The position numbers were made by a program, and so were the translations under genes. The notes under the pieces are model-generated. The model was not told the origin of the DNA and did no database searches. It saw nothing but the letters and a program-made list of their open reading frames with translations. 64,000 nucleotides of DNA from Enoplolaimus lenunculus (Eukaryota; Nematoda; Enoplea; Enoplida; Thoracostomopsidae): assembly GCA_030248215.1 (NCBI GenBank), contig JASANG010000845.1, positions 62,001-126,000 of the forward strand, written 5' to 3'. Below, piece after piece: positions 54,464 through 64,000 of the stretch; the stretch's first letter is position 1, and each line of letters begins with the position of its first letter.

Positions 54464-54699
54464 ATAGGTTTGGTTGTCTCTATGCCAATTGCCTATACAA
54501 AAGTGACTTCGTGTGTGTGTGTGGCTCTACCTACAGCCAAAGACTTTAAAATTAGGCAAAGAAGACTGTGTTGTTCGCTTGTTTCTTTTCTCTTTCTTTA
54601 TTGCTTGAAACAAACCAGTTGAGAAAAAAAAATGAAACTGTCAAAGTTACGCAACTCATCGCAGTTGGTTTTAGTTATTGTGTTTTTTGCTTTTGTTTG

Positions 54700-55225
54700 C
54701 AACTGTTTGTTATTTGTGTATTTGTTTCCTTGTCTGTTTAGTAGTATGTTCGTATGTTTGTTTGTTTGTATTTACTTTTCTGTTTGCTTTAGGTTTGTTT
54801 GTTTGTTTGCATGTTTGTTTGTTGCTTTTTTACTTTTCTGTTTGTTTTAGGTATTATATTTGCTTGCGTATTTTTTCTTTGGAATAAATATACCTACGAT
54901 CAAACAAGCAACAAACAAACTATGTTTGTTTGTTTCTTTCTTTCTTTCTTTCTTCCTTTGTTTATTTGTTTGATTGTTTGGTTTAATTGATTTTTGGCGT
55001 GTACATAATTCTTGTGTGATTGTTTGTTTTCATGTTCGGTTGGTTGGTTGGTTGTTTACATATCTATGTTTCTTTGCTTGTGAGTTTATTTGTTTCTATA
55101 TTACAATTTATTTGTTTGTTTGTTTGTTTGTCTATTTCTTTGTTTATTTCTTTGTTTGTTTCTTTGTTTGTTTCTTTGTTTGTTTCTTTGTTTCTTTCTT
55201 TCTTTGTTTGTTTGTTCAATAATTT
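54700..55225 (+). repeat. TTTG/TTTC microsatellite
   Basis: Long irregular run of TTTG with TTTC and TTTA units, densest at 54935-54965 and 55110-55215. Because the unit is 4 bp, several plus frames stay open and read FVCLFVCLF-like strings. These are not proteins. Confidence 0.92.
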
Positions 55226-55349
55226 AGTCTTTTATTTAATTCTCGCCGGTATGTTGTTGGTACTTGTTTGCTGTCGTTCGACTCCACATCAGTATTAATT
55301 CGATAGAAGCGAAACGTTCCCCCATTACTGTTTATTATCTTGTTAACCT

Positions 55350-55435
55350 AAGATTTTAGGCTTAAGCCAAGGATAAACTTCAGTTTGCCTAAGCCTAACA
55401 CTAAGCCTCAGTCTATTTTATTAATCTAGTATGTG
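55350..55435. repeat. Degenerate TAAGCC patch
   Basis: TTTTAGGCTTAAGCCAAGG and TGCCTAAGCCTAACACTAAG. Isolated hexamer-like cluster with no recognisable ends. Confidence 0.45.
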
Positions 55436-55540
55436 ATGATAACATCATTGGGTTAGGAGAATGTGAAAAAGTACCTCGTTGTTTTCAATTGCTTGTTTCT
55501 GTTTGTTTTTGTTTCTTTTTGGTTTCTTTTTTTGGTTCAT

Positions 55541-55585
55541 GAGGTATATAAAAGCATTTTGCCGTATCAAACTACAAAAAAGCAC
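55541..55585 (+). promoter_or_regulatory. Possible TATA-type promoter, orphan
   Basis: GAGGTATATAAAAGCATTTTG has a consensus-like TATA box, with TCAAACT about 28 bp downstream. No gene is recognised beyond it, so it may be chance in AT-rich DNA. Confidence 0.2.
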
Positions 55586-55704
55586 AACAACGAGTGACAG
55601 TTTTACTGCTAACCGTTTTTCACTGTAACCGTTATTAGAATATTATTTATGTTCTTGTTTTGTAGACTATTATTTTTTCCTATTTACCAATAACAATACT
55701 GTAC

Positions 55705-55878
55705 CACAAGCTCGTAGCCGAAGGAAGGCCAGTAGGGCTCAGCTCTCCCGCCTCCCCCAAAGTTTTACCCTCACCTAGAAAATTTTCAACCGTCCATGTA
55801 AGTCAATGAAAACTCTTGTGTGTCCTTCCTGAAATATTTTTAGCTCCCTTTGCAAGGTAAGCTAGCTACTGGGGCCTG
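55705..55878. mobile_element. hAT-like MITE, family C
   Basis: AAGCTCGTAGCCGAAGGAAG to CTAGCTACTGGGGCCTG; inner TTTTCAACCGTCCATGTAAG and TTGTGTGTCCTTCCTG. Confidence 0.68.
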
Positions 55879-56606
55879 CTGTAATATTACAAATTAGTAA
55901 TTATTTGTTTGTAATGGTAGACAACAGACGGAGAGTTTTAGCCATGTGATTTTTTTGAACTTTAATGTAAACGAAAACTGTTGGGTTTGTAAGCCTTTTA
56001 ACCTCATGGCCTAGCGAGATGGGAACCACAAAAGTACTGTTGTTCCGATACTGGAAAGCACCTATAAACCGATATTTGGATACCGATACGATATCGATAC
56101 GTTACTTGAACACAAAACTTGGAAAACATAAAAATTGGAAATAAGTTCGCGACTAGTGCAAATATTGCCTATTCTCGTGTTCTGGCATTCAGCCTTCCTA
56201 TAGTCGGTGACATAGATGACTCTTCATTTCAGGAGTGCATCTAGTGTAACCTTGTCTTGTCGGTCTTTCAAAGATATTATTGCTTGCATAAACCACTGTT
56301 AACAAATCGAAATTTTCTGAAGGCTATTTAAAGTCTGTCCTAGTTTCCAAAAAGCCTTCGGGCTTAAACAAAACAAGCTCTAGTAAAAATGTATCGTAGA
56401 AACAAAAAGCTGTGTGAACAAGTGAAGCAGTATCTCAAGTGATTTTGTGACAGGCAGTCACACCCAGTGATCAGTATATATATTTCTTAGATGCTACGCA
56501 ATTATATACCTATTCAACTCAATTCATCTGTGAATACAGCGAAAATAAAAGTATCGGTAACGGTATCTGTATATTCTCAAAAATACCGATATCGATTATA
56601 CCCCCA
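55879..56606. other. No gene seen
   Basis: Includes isolated GATACCGATA-type words (TTGGATACCGATACGATATC at about 56075) ahead of the minisatellite, suggesting the repeat word occurred here before expansion. Confidence 0.45.
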
Positions 56607-57580
56607 TTTTACCGATGCCGATTCTCCGATTTTATCGATACCGATTCTCCGATTTTACCGATGCCGATTCTCCGATTGTACCGATGCCGATTCTCCGATT
56701 TTACCGATGCCGATTCTCCGATTTTACCGATGCCGATTCTCCGATTTTACCGATGCCGATTCTCCGATTTTACCGATGCCGATTCTCCGATTTTACCGAT
56801 GCCGATTCTCCGATTTTATCGATGCCAATTCCACGATTTTGCCGATGCCGATTCTCTGATTTTACCGATGCCGATTCTCCGATTTTACCGATGCCGATTC
56901 TCCGATTTTACCGATGCCGATTCTCTGATTTTATCGATGCCGATTCTCCGATGTTACCGATACCGATGGCCTGATTTTACCGATACCGATTCTCCGATTT
57001 TACCGATGCCGATTCTCCGATTTTACCGATGCCGATTCTCCGATTTTACCGATGCCGATTTTACCGATGCCGATTCTCCGATTTTACCGATGCCGATTCT
57101 CCGATTTTACCGATGCCGATTCTCCGATTTTACCGATGCCGATTCCACGATTTACCGATACCGATGCCCTGATTTTACCGATACCGATTCTCCGATTTTA
57201 CCGATGCCGATTCTCTGATTTTACCGATGCCGATTCTCCGATTTTACCGATGCCGATTCCACGATTTACCGATACCGATGCCCTGATTTTACCGATACCG
57301 ATTCTCCGATTTTACCGATGCCGATTCTTCGATTTTACCGATGCCGATTTTCCGATTTTACCGATGCCGATTCCACGATTTACCGATACCGATGCCCTGA
57401 TTTTACCGATACCGATGCCCTGATTTTATCGATACCAATGCCCTGATTTTACCGATACCGATGCCCTGATTTTACCGATACCAATGCCCTGATTTTACCG
57501 ATACCGATGCCCTGATTTTACCGATACGGATGCTCTGAATTTTGCCGATGCCGATTCCCCGATTTACCGATACCAATACC
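56607..57580 (+). repeat. 23-bp minisatellite, about 42 units
   Basis: The main unit is TTCTCCGATTTTACC plus GATGCCGA (23 bp). A second unit type, ACCGATACCGATGCCCTG plus ATTTT (also 23 bp), dominates the right third from about 57400. A third word, GATTCCACGATTTACC, recurs with it, giving higher-order blocks at about 57140-57380. The 23-bp period is not a multiple of three and no unit holds a stop, so all three plus frames stay open. Confidence 0.95.
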
Positions 57581-59157
57581 TACCCCAATTTCACCTAAAT
57601 CGATACGGTCGATTTTACCCATATATCGATTCAAGACTTCAAAATAGCAACGTTTTCGTTTTAATGAGTTTAAATATTTTTGTTAAGAAATGAACCCGTA
57701 ATCGACGTAATTTGTGTGGGCCGCTTTTGCACCCGAAAACTTATACGGCAATTTAAATCTATCATTTTCTATTAAGAGGTAAGCGATCTAAATTTTTTTC
57801 AAAAATAGTTTACTGTCAGGAAAGCAGTAACAGAAGATGCGGTTTTCGTGTGCTCAGATTCACTGCTGAAAATGCTTGATGCCATAGCGTTGCTCGAGAG
57901 CTATATGTGATCGTTATCTGACCCACGGTAGCTACCGTGCGCTAAGCCTAAGTCTAAACTTAAGCCGAAGATGTTAGCAAAAGGTTCAAACAGAAACCCA
58001 TATTCCCAAATGAGCTTGGCGCATATCACCAGTTAGCGATAGGTTTCAAAACTAACGAACTAAAAGCAACTGCTCATCTCAAAACTGGTACTGATGTACA
58101 GTTAACCAAATGTGAAAAGTGTACCGAATTATGAAGCCTTACCATAAAGTGGTTGTAAAGTTCCAAGACCTATCTGTAACTGATGAAAGGTGCATTCCAC
58201 GTTTGAAAATATACGCCCTAAACAGATGTCTAATCCTATTCCTAAGCCCAAGGCTACCATCGTCTATGTCTCCCAAACTTTCTATCTTTGACTGCCACTG
58301 GCCAGATCCCTATGGTTAACATCGACCCGTTATCGTATCAGGCATTTGCATTCGTATATTATATTCTATTTGACACTTTTTTGGTATATCTCTTTTTATT
58401 CATGCGCGCGTGTGAACAATTTATACTTTTTAGTTTTGTACCAAAACTTTATTTTATTGCTCACAAAACTCAAACGCAAAAAACAACCCCCAGGCATCGA
58501 AAATGCTCTTCTGTCGGTTTGAAACCCGGGATCAGCGAACACCATACCACAACGCCGTTACTGAGTTTAAAATGAACGGCAGAACCTATATAAAGGGGTA
58601 TATATTATATAAAACATAATATATATAGACCCTTAGGTCGAAATTTCGACAGAAATGTCTAAATGCGGCGCTGTTACAGGTTTTAAAATTACAGGTCTAC
58701 TATCGGGGATAGGTAGAAATTTTTCGCGTGGATACAAATGTTTTTTAGTCTTGCCCAAGAAGACAAATCCTGTCTATACACATCCCTGGAATGTCTTTTG
58801 AACTGTACCGTCAATACGCTCGCCGTGGGTGTTACTCGGACTGACTTCCTACGTGGCCAGTTTATTACCAGCCCGAATCTTTCGCAGAAAACATTTCGTA
58901 ATCGCTTAAAGAATTTTATGTTAGCAAAATTTCTTGAACAACATTTTGCGCCATCGGCGTCCATTTCGTGGCTGGGTGGAGATTTTTTGAAACAGTCAAT
59001 AGAAACAGACGGCTATAAGGTCCCGTAGGGCGTTTTGTGATCGTTAGGTGTGGAGACGGTTTGTTGTTGTTGTTGTTGGCAAAGTTTTAGACTCATCAAA
59101 AATGTTTCATTTTATGTAACGTTTATAACTGACTGAAGCATAGTTTGCTGGGGTTAT
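57581..59157. other. Gene-free stretch with one GC-richer patch
   Basis: At 58689-59028 the base composition is more balanced and frames of about 90 codons are open on both strands (58738-59028 plus, 58689-58964 minus). I recognise neither product, and no splice or promoter signal settles the matter. It may be a fragment of an unrecognised gene or repeat. Confidence 0.35.
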
Positions 59158-59361
59158 CCACAGTCGCGGACACAAACGGTTTTGACTGGGACACGTGTGA
59201 CGTACAATAGTGAAAAATGCTCGCAAGCAAATCGATCGAGTCGAGCAAAGCGAGTGAGAAGCCAAACGCAATTTTAGTATTAAATTTGAGCACAAAATTC
59301 TGGGTTTGACTCCTGTTTGGGGGCATAGGTCTGGGTCGCCCTATTCTTGAATCCGTCAATG
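59158..59361. mobile_element. Short family S-like MITE with GCGAAGCGAGCGA-type core
   Basis: CCACAGTCGCGGACACAAAC to CTTGAATCCGTCAATGG. The core GAGCAAAGCGAGTGAGAAGC then AATTTTAGTATTAAATTTG matches the 47.5-kb copy. Confidence 0.55.
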
Positions 59362-59849
59362 GTTACCACCAGATAACCAGAACTCACTGCGATGTGAAAT
59401 GATAGGAACTGGTTGTTTTTTTTTGTTTTGTATGTTTTTAAGCTTTGTTTATGCACGTATGTGTGTAAATGTTTAATACGAAGTGAGGTGCAATAGGTGC
59501 GTACCCACCAGGGTTTTATCATCAACATTGTTTCATTTTTATTGTAATTTATTTAAATTTTTTTATAAATCACACAAGGTTGCGTTTAGATTCAAACGGA
59601 AATTAACTCGAAGCTTCGGTGGAGGTTGGAAGTGAAAATTATAGATTTGGGAGGGGGCAACTGTCCGTGACGATGTCTTCGAAATACCGCCAAGACTAAT
59701 TTTCTGGTTTTTATGTATGTAAAAAAGGTGCTCTGTTTATATTCTTAGGAGTGTATATAAATATTTAAATTTCAACAATATTTCAGTTTGAGCTCCCCCA
59801 ATCTAAGTTTACGTCTTGGACGTATCTTACGTTGCGAAATTATTGTATT

Positions 59850-60178
59850 TCATTGAGCTTTAGCCGGAATTTTGAAGTCGTTTTCCTAGAAAATTTTGGT
59901 CTTGTATTCCAGAGAAATTTGTCTTATATTTCAGAAATATTTGTCTTTTATATTTTAGAAATATTTGTCTTTTATATTTTAGAAATATTTGTCTTAATCG
60001 TTCATGAAACAAAGCCACACCTTTCAGACGTTTAAGTCAAAAATTTCAGACCCATATTTCTGAAAAACTTTAGAAATAAAAGCCTGTAATTCAAAAGATA
60101 TATCTGGAGTCTGCGTTAAGACATAATTATCTTATATTTCAGACAATATTTGTTGAATGTAAGACAATTTATTTTGTG
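59850..60178 (+). repeat. Dispersed repeat family F, copy 2
   Basis: Same order of blocks as 5888-6162 but longer, because TTTTATATTTTAGAAATATTTG-type units of 27 bp are repeated three times at about 59935-59998. Ends TTATATTTCAGACAATATTT, GTAAGACAATTTATTTTGTG. Confidence 0.75.
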
Positions 60179-60574
60179 TCTACCACAGCCCCCAACCCCG
60201 AAGCGCAACATTTAAGTACATTATCTACTACGTGCTTGTGTAACTGATTATTAGTATCACGAGCAAATCTAAAGGAATTTTGTAGTTCGATCGAGATTTG
60301 CCAAAATTCACTCATCCTTAAAATTTTGTTACATAATTTACCTGGTATTCAGCTTAATAGCCTTTGAAAGCTGTTTGGCATTTTACAGTTATAAAGTTAT
60401 CTTTTAATCTGCATATTAATATCAATGAATCTATACAGTACCTGTTAAGAATGTTTAGTTGAAATAGAAAATTCTACAAAAGCGTTAGATAAATTACAGT
60501 AATATATTGAAAAATCAACAACAGTGTGTTTTGTTGGTTTTTACTTAAGAAGTATGTATCATATGCATGCAATT
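60179..60574. other. No gene seen
   Basis: Anonymous AT-rich spacer. Confidence 0.4.
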
Positions 60575-60928
60575 CCGGCTGCGACCAGATATCCGGTTCC
60601 GGTTTAATATCCAGCAAAAACCGGATATTTACGGTTGTGGTCTCGAATCATATACAACTACTTTTCACAAAGGGACATATTTTACTTTTTACCGCGATTA
60701 CCTTTCAAAGCAAGCAAAGCTAAAGTTTTTCACAAACTGAAATATACCAAAAATCCAAGCTAACAATGAATTTTAATGCCGTAAACATCTACTTTTGCGT
60801 GACTCAATTACTTCCAACAGTGCTCATATTTATATACTATATCCGGTTAATATACTGCTGCAGTTTTAGTAAAAAATTCAATATCCGGTTGCGCGATCCG
60901 GTCAATTAGTATCCGGTCGTACCCTGGC
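60575..60928. mobile_element. Family R-like element, ATCCGGT-rich
   Basis: Left CGGCTGCGACCAGATATCC and right GGTCGTACCCTGG resemble the GTGCAACCGGAAT ends of the 38.2-kb element. ATCCGGTT/AACCGGATA words are scattered inside both ends (TATCCGGTTCCGGTTTAATA at 60590). No coding capacity. Confidence 0.55.
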
Positions 60929-62837
60929 ATTCATATATATGTCGTAAGCCAAATTGCTGTTCGTGTCAACTTTTACTTCTCCCAAGCTAATTTGCTGCTG
61001 TTTACAGTAGCAGTTTAGTCTAGGCTAAACTGCTATTTAACCGAATTTCTAATTAAATTTAATTATTTCACCAGACGTGTTGCCGACACACAAAAAATTT
61101 TTAATTTTAGTGTTGTTATACTCTGTCGAAATGAAATCAATGCTAAATCTTTGCGCATAGAGTAAGTAATAATTTAGATCACAGACACCTACTGAAATTT
61201 AGCATACGGTTTCTAAGTATACCGTAGTATTTTAACCACTAGGTATATTCTCCTGAATGCTTAATTGTTGCGAGAGTTTACAGTAAGAAAGTTTTTGAAA
61301 TTTTCATAAAAAATGAACCTACAATTTTAGTTAAATTAATATAACTACAGGTAGTGTTTGTTTCAATGCAGATCGAAGCGGTTTTTTTCGAAGTTGTAAT
61401 GAGTATCTGAATCAGATCCAAATTTTCAATTCAACATCGTGTCAGGTGGTTGACCTTTGTTGGGTCAAATTCGCACCTACTGCTAGTGCCGCAATATTAA
61501 TGCATCATGCACTTTATCTTTTGACGGTTTGCACCTGAAAATGTCTAGCGTTGGAGTTATAACGCGTGACAAATTTAAAAACATGCCACCATTATATAAC
61601 GTTTCTTTTCAACAAATTTTTTGTTAACTTTACCATAACACATGTCATTATACACACGAAAAATATATTTTAGGGATTGAAATTTCCCTTCCCTAACATA
61701 TACACTGTGTGACACGTGTTAAGATGAGGTTAACGAGAGATTTAAGATGATATAAGATTAACGAGTGGCAATTTTAAAATTAGCCACTCGTTAACTCTAA
61801 ACGCTAGGCATTTTCAGTTGCAAACCGTTACACGGGAATGCGGACGAAGCCTAAGTAACAGAAGGTTCAATTTTTCAGAAAGACAGGATTGTTGAATTAA
61901 TATATTCGAAATTGTAGGCAGAACAGAAAGACATTAGGCACTGTTAAAAAAATTATTAACCACACATTTGGGCTTTGTCCAATCAGTGCATGCCGCTTGT
62001 CAAATTTTTTGGCTACTTACCGTTGGAGTACATTATCAGCATGGAGAAGTTATTTTGTAAAGCATACTTTAACCCTTTCCCGAATGGTTTTGAACCGGAC
62101 TATCTTTTCTTGTAGTAGATTTAGAAATAAACTAAAATTTCAATCTTGATTTGTCGTTTCACAAAGCTGATATCCGGCTTATCCCCATGGAGGAATGTTA
62201 AGTTGAGCTTTACCTTAACGTATGTCATAAATTGCTCTTGAACAAGCGTTATAAGGTAGGGTATACGCAAAGTTCGCGTTGAGGTAGGATTAGCGCTCGT
62301 AAGTATTTAACATTTTGAAGTGTTAGCCCTATCATTTAACAGTTAATGCGTTTACATAGCATGGGCGGCATTGGATAAATGATTTTTCGCTGGAAGTGGT
62401 AATATTAGTTGCACTTTTTGATATTTTTTGACGTTACCGATTGCATTAATGGCGTTAATGCTTTATACTCGTGTTGCATCCGCATTATATTTTTCATCTT
62501 AGTTAGAACACATATTGTGGGCTTCAAGTGAACAAATTACGTCGCAAAACTTTTCGCATTGCTGGTTTGCGTAAAATTGAAACAATTTTTATAACACAGC
62601 AAATGATTTTTTTGTTTATTCGTTGCAAATCTTACTGTACTGTTGCATGCGCAAATTTTGCACTTCATCAGCAAAAATTGACGAACTTGCAGTGTTTCAA
62701 AACTTAAATGTAATGTTTTTTGGCAAAAACCAGATACACGCTTCAGTACCACACTCAGTATCAGCAAGAGTGGATGATCACTCTTTATAACAAGAGTGTG
62801 CAACTGGACACATTCTGTGTATTAAAGAATGTACCAG
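60929..62837. other. No gene seen
   Basis: Long AT-rich stretch without supportable gene, repeat end or RNA. A GTTAACGAGAGATTTAAGATG / ATTAACGAGTGGC direct pair at about 61730-61770 and ACTCGTTAACTCT at 61785 make a weak inverted structure. Confidence 0.45.
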
Positions 62838-63105
62838 CACGCGTTGCATTTTTGTTGGACCCCCCCCCCTTCAATCAGGGGGGGTTTAAGCAAGAGATTA
62901 ACACTAAAGTATGCTTCAGTACACCTACCCCCTCATTTAAGGAGGGGTCAACTATGTTGTTTAATCACACTAAAGATGTTTGTATGTGCATACAGTACCC
63001 CTAAACAAGGGGGGAAGGCGGACCTTACCATTTTACCACAAAAAAATTTCTGACGGGTGGACGTACGCCTCCCCCGCCCCCCTCTGGATCCGCTAGTATC
63101 ACCAA
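62838..63105. repeat. Worn family J end and GGATCCGC-type repeat
   Basis: GCACGCGTTGCATTTTTG, GGACCCCCCCCC, CAATCAGGGGGGGTTTAAG resemble the 42.0-kb MITE end. Beyond 63014, GCGGACCTTACCATTTTACC, AAAATTTCTGACGGGTGG and CCCTCTGGATCCGCTAG match the 33.2 and 46.0 kb repeats. Boundaries are unclear. Confidence 0.45.
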
Positions 63106-63408
63106 GTGGTAATAAATGCTAGACACGTTTGAGTTTATGGGCACAAAAGATTAGAAGTTGGAGTGCGCAAGAACTGTTTTGGAGCAGTTATTTCATTGTG
63201 GCCATAAAATTGATGCCAAGCATCATTAGCTTAGCAAACATTTCTAACCCAAAACCTAATGTATCGTACAATCCTTAACGTTTGGTGTCACATGTTAGCG
63301 CGTTTCAAACGTTAATGAGATGACATTTTTTTGAAAAAACCCCTAATTTCGGTATTGGAAACAATTCTTGTAAGTCTCGGTGGGCTCGTTGAGGGGGTGG
63401 TGTCAGAT

Positions 63409-63592
63409 ATACTGAAGCTTTTTTGACTTCAGTATCCTTTGTAACGATACTCTTGGGCTTCAGGGTCTCGAATACTGAAGTTTTTTCTTCAGCGTCACGC
63501 ACCTGAAGCGTTTTTGGCTTCAGTATCCCGAATACTGAAGTTTTTTGGTTTCAGCGTCCCAAATACTGAAACTTTTTTCGCTTCAGTGTCCG
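63409..63592 (+). repeat. Tandem array of about six short hairpins
   Basis: Each unit of about 30 bp is itself an inverted repeat around a T-rich loop: ATACTGAAG, TTTTTT, CTTCAGTAT. Units begin at about 63409, 63446 (worn), 63472, 63501, 63532 and 63562. One arm varies between CTTCAGTAT and CTTCAGCGT. No CRISPR-like spacers. Confidence 0.85.
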
Positions 63593-64000
63593 TAACACTC
63601 ACTACCCATTCAAAAGTTACCTGGTGTACGCATGATACTGTTTAAGTTGCATAGTTATTTACCATTTTTATTTTTAATCAGTCAAGTACTTCAACGTAGC
63701 AAGTCTGTGACAAAATTTGTTCGACTCATTCCTTTGGTCGTCGTAATTGTTTGAGTTATACATATTTGAATGAAATTTACGGATAATTCCGTCTTTTACC
63801 AGCCCAGGAACAATGCATATATACAAATACAAGGATGTCAAAGTTCTGTGTATATATATTAAAAACCGGTTTTACACGCTTTAGAATTCAGTCATTAATT
63901 TCCAAAATGTTAAGAAATGTCGCTGACTACGGTCGCTTGTGAATTATTTTACTCGATGCTTTATATCTTCCCGAAATAAAATCCTGGATTGGTTTTGGTT
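63593..64000. other. No feature seen
   Basis: AT-rich end of the window with no supportable gene. Confidence 0.45.

Noticed and set aside
54632-55298. Overlapping plus-strand frames with membrane-like FVCLFVCLF strings
   Set aside because: Produced by a TTTG/TTTC microsatellite; several frames are open at once.
56491-57423. Long plus-strand frames in a 23-residue protein repeat
   Set aside because: All three frames are open because of the 23-bp minisatellite; no start context, splice site or homology.
63409-63592. CRISPR-like array
   Set aside because: The repeats are hairpins directly adjoining each other with no unique spacers, and the genome is eukaryotic.

Overview
The window looks like nuclear DNA of an invertebrate animal, probably aquatic, though I cannot name the species. 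It is AT-rich and intron-tolerant. It is packed with small inverted-repeat transposons (MITEs), microsatellites and minisatellites, and carries one Ty3/gypsy LTR element and one pogo-type DNA transposon. I found no convincing host protein-coding gene, no rRNA, no functional tRNA gene and no CRISPR array. Nearly all short open frames are chance frames in AT-rich DNA or read-through of tandem repeats. The region reads as a transposon-rich intergenic block or very long introns.

Layout. 1-18.4 kb: MITEs (a TA-flanked family, a long CAGTGGCGGATCC-type element, TAAGCC-rich repeats), a 270-bp repeat built on TTCAGACAATATT, and a near-identical pair of TTAA-flanked elements that carry a tRNA-like promoter core (13.58-14.15 kb). 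18.44-24.91 kb, minus strand: a decayed but structurally complete Ty3/gypsy element with two LTRs, a 5-bp target duplication GTCTG, a tRNA-Trp-like primer site and a polypurine tract. Its coding parts run gag, protease, RT, RNase H, integrase, plus extras: a 2A-like NPGP peptide followed by an IMPACT/UPF0029 domain ahead of gag, a second 2A-like peptide at the gag N-terminus, and a PWWP-like segment after the integrase. 24.98-25.5 kb: nested tandem repeat. 27.04-30.80 kb, minus strand: a pogo-family transposon with 28-bp inverted ends, subterminal repeat clusters and a three-exon transposase of about 708 codons ending in a PHD-like finger, inactivated by three in-frame stops. 31-55 kb: dense MITEs of at least five families. 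54.7-55.2 kb: TTTG/TTTC microsatellite. 56.6-57.6 kb: about 42 copies of a 23-bp minisatellite. 59.8-60.2 kb: second copy of the 270-bp repeat. 63.4-63.6 kb: a tandem array of short hairpins.

How the parts work together. The Ty3/gypsy and pogo elements are the only units with gene-like organisation. The MITE families are non-autonomous. By their end structure, TA-flanked ones would have used a Tc1/mariner/pogo-type transposase, TTAA-flanked ones a piggyBac-type one, and those with 8-bp duplications a hAT-type one. None of these partners, apart from a decayed pogo copy, lies in the window. The strongest candidate for something undescribed is the composite Ty3/gypsy element, which pairs 2A-like translation signals with an IMPACT-like domain and a PWWP-like chromatin-reader segment.
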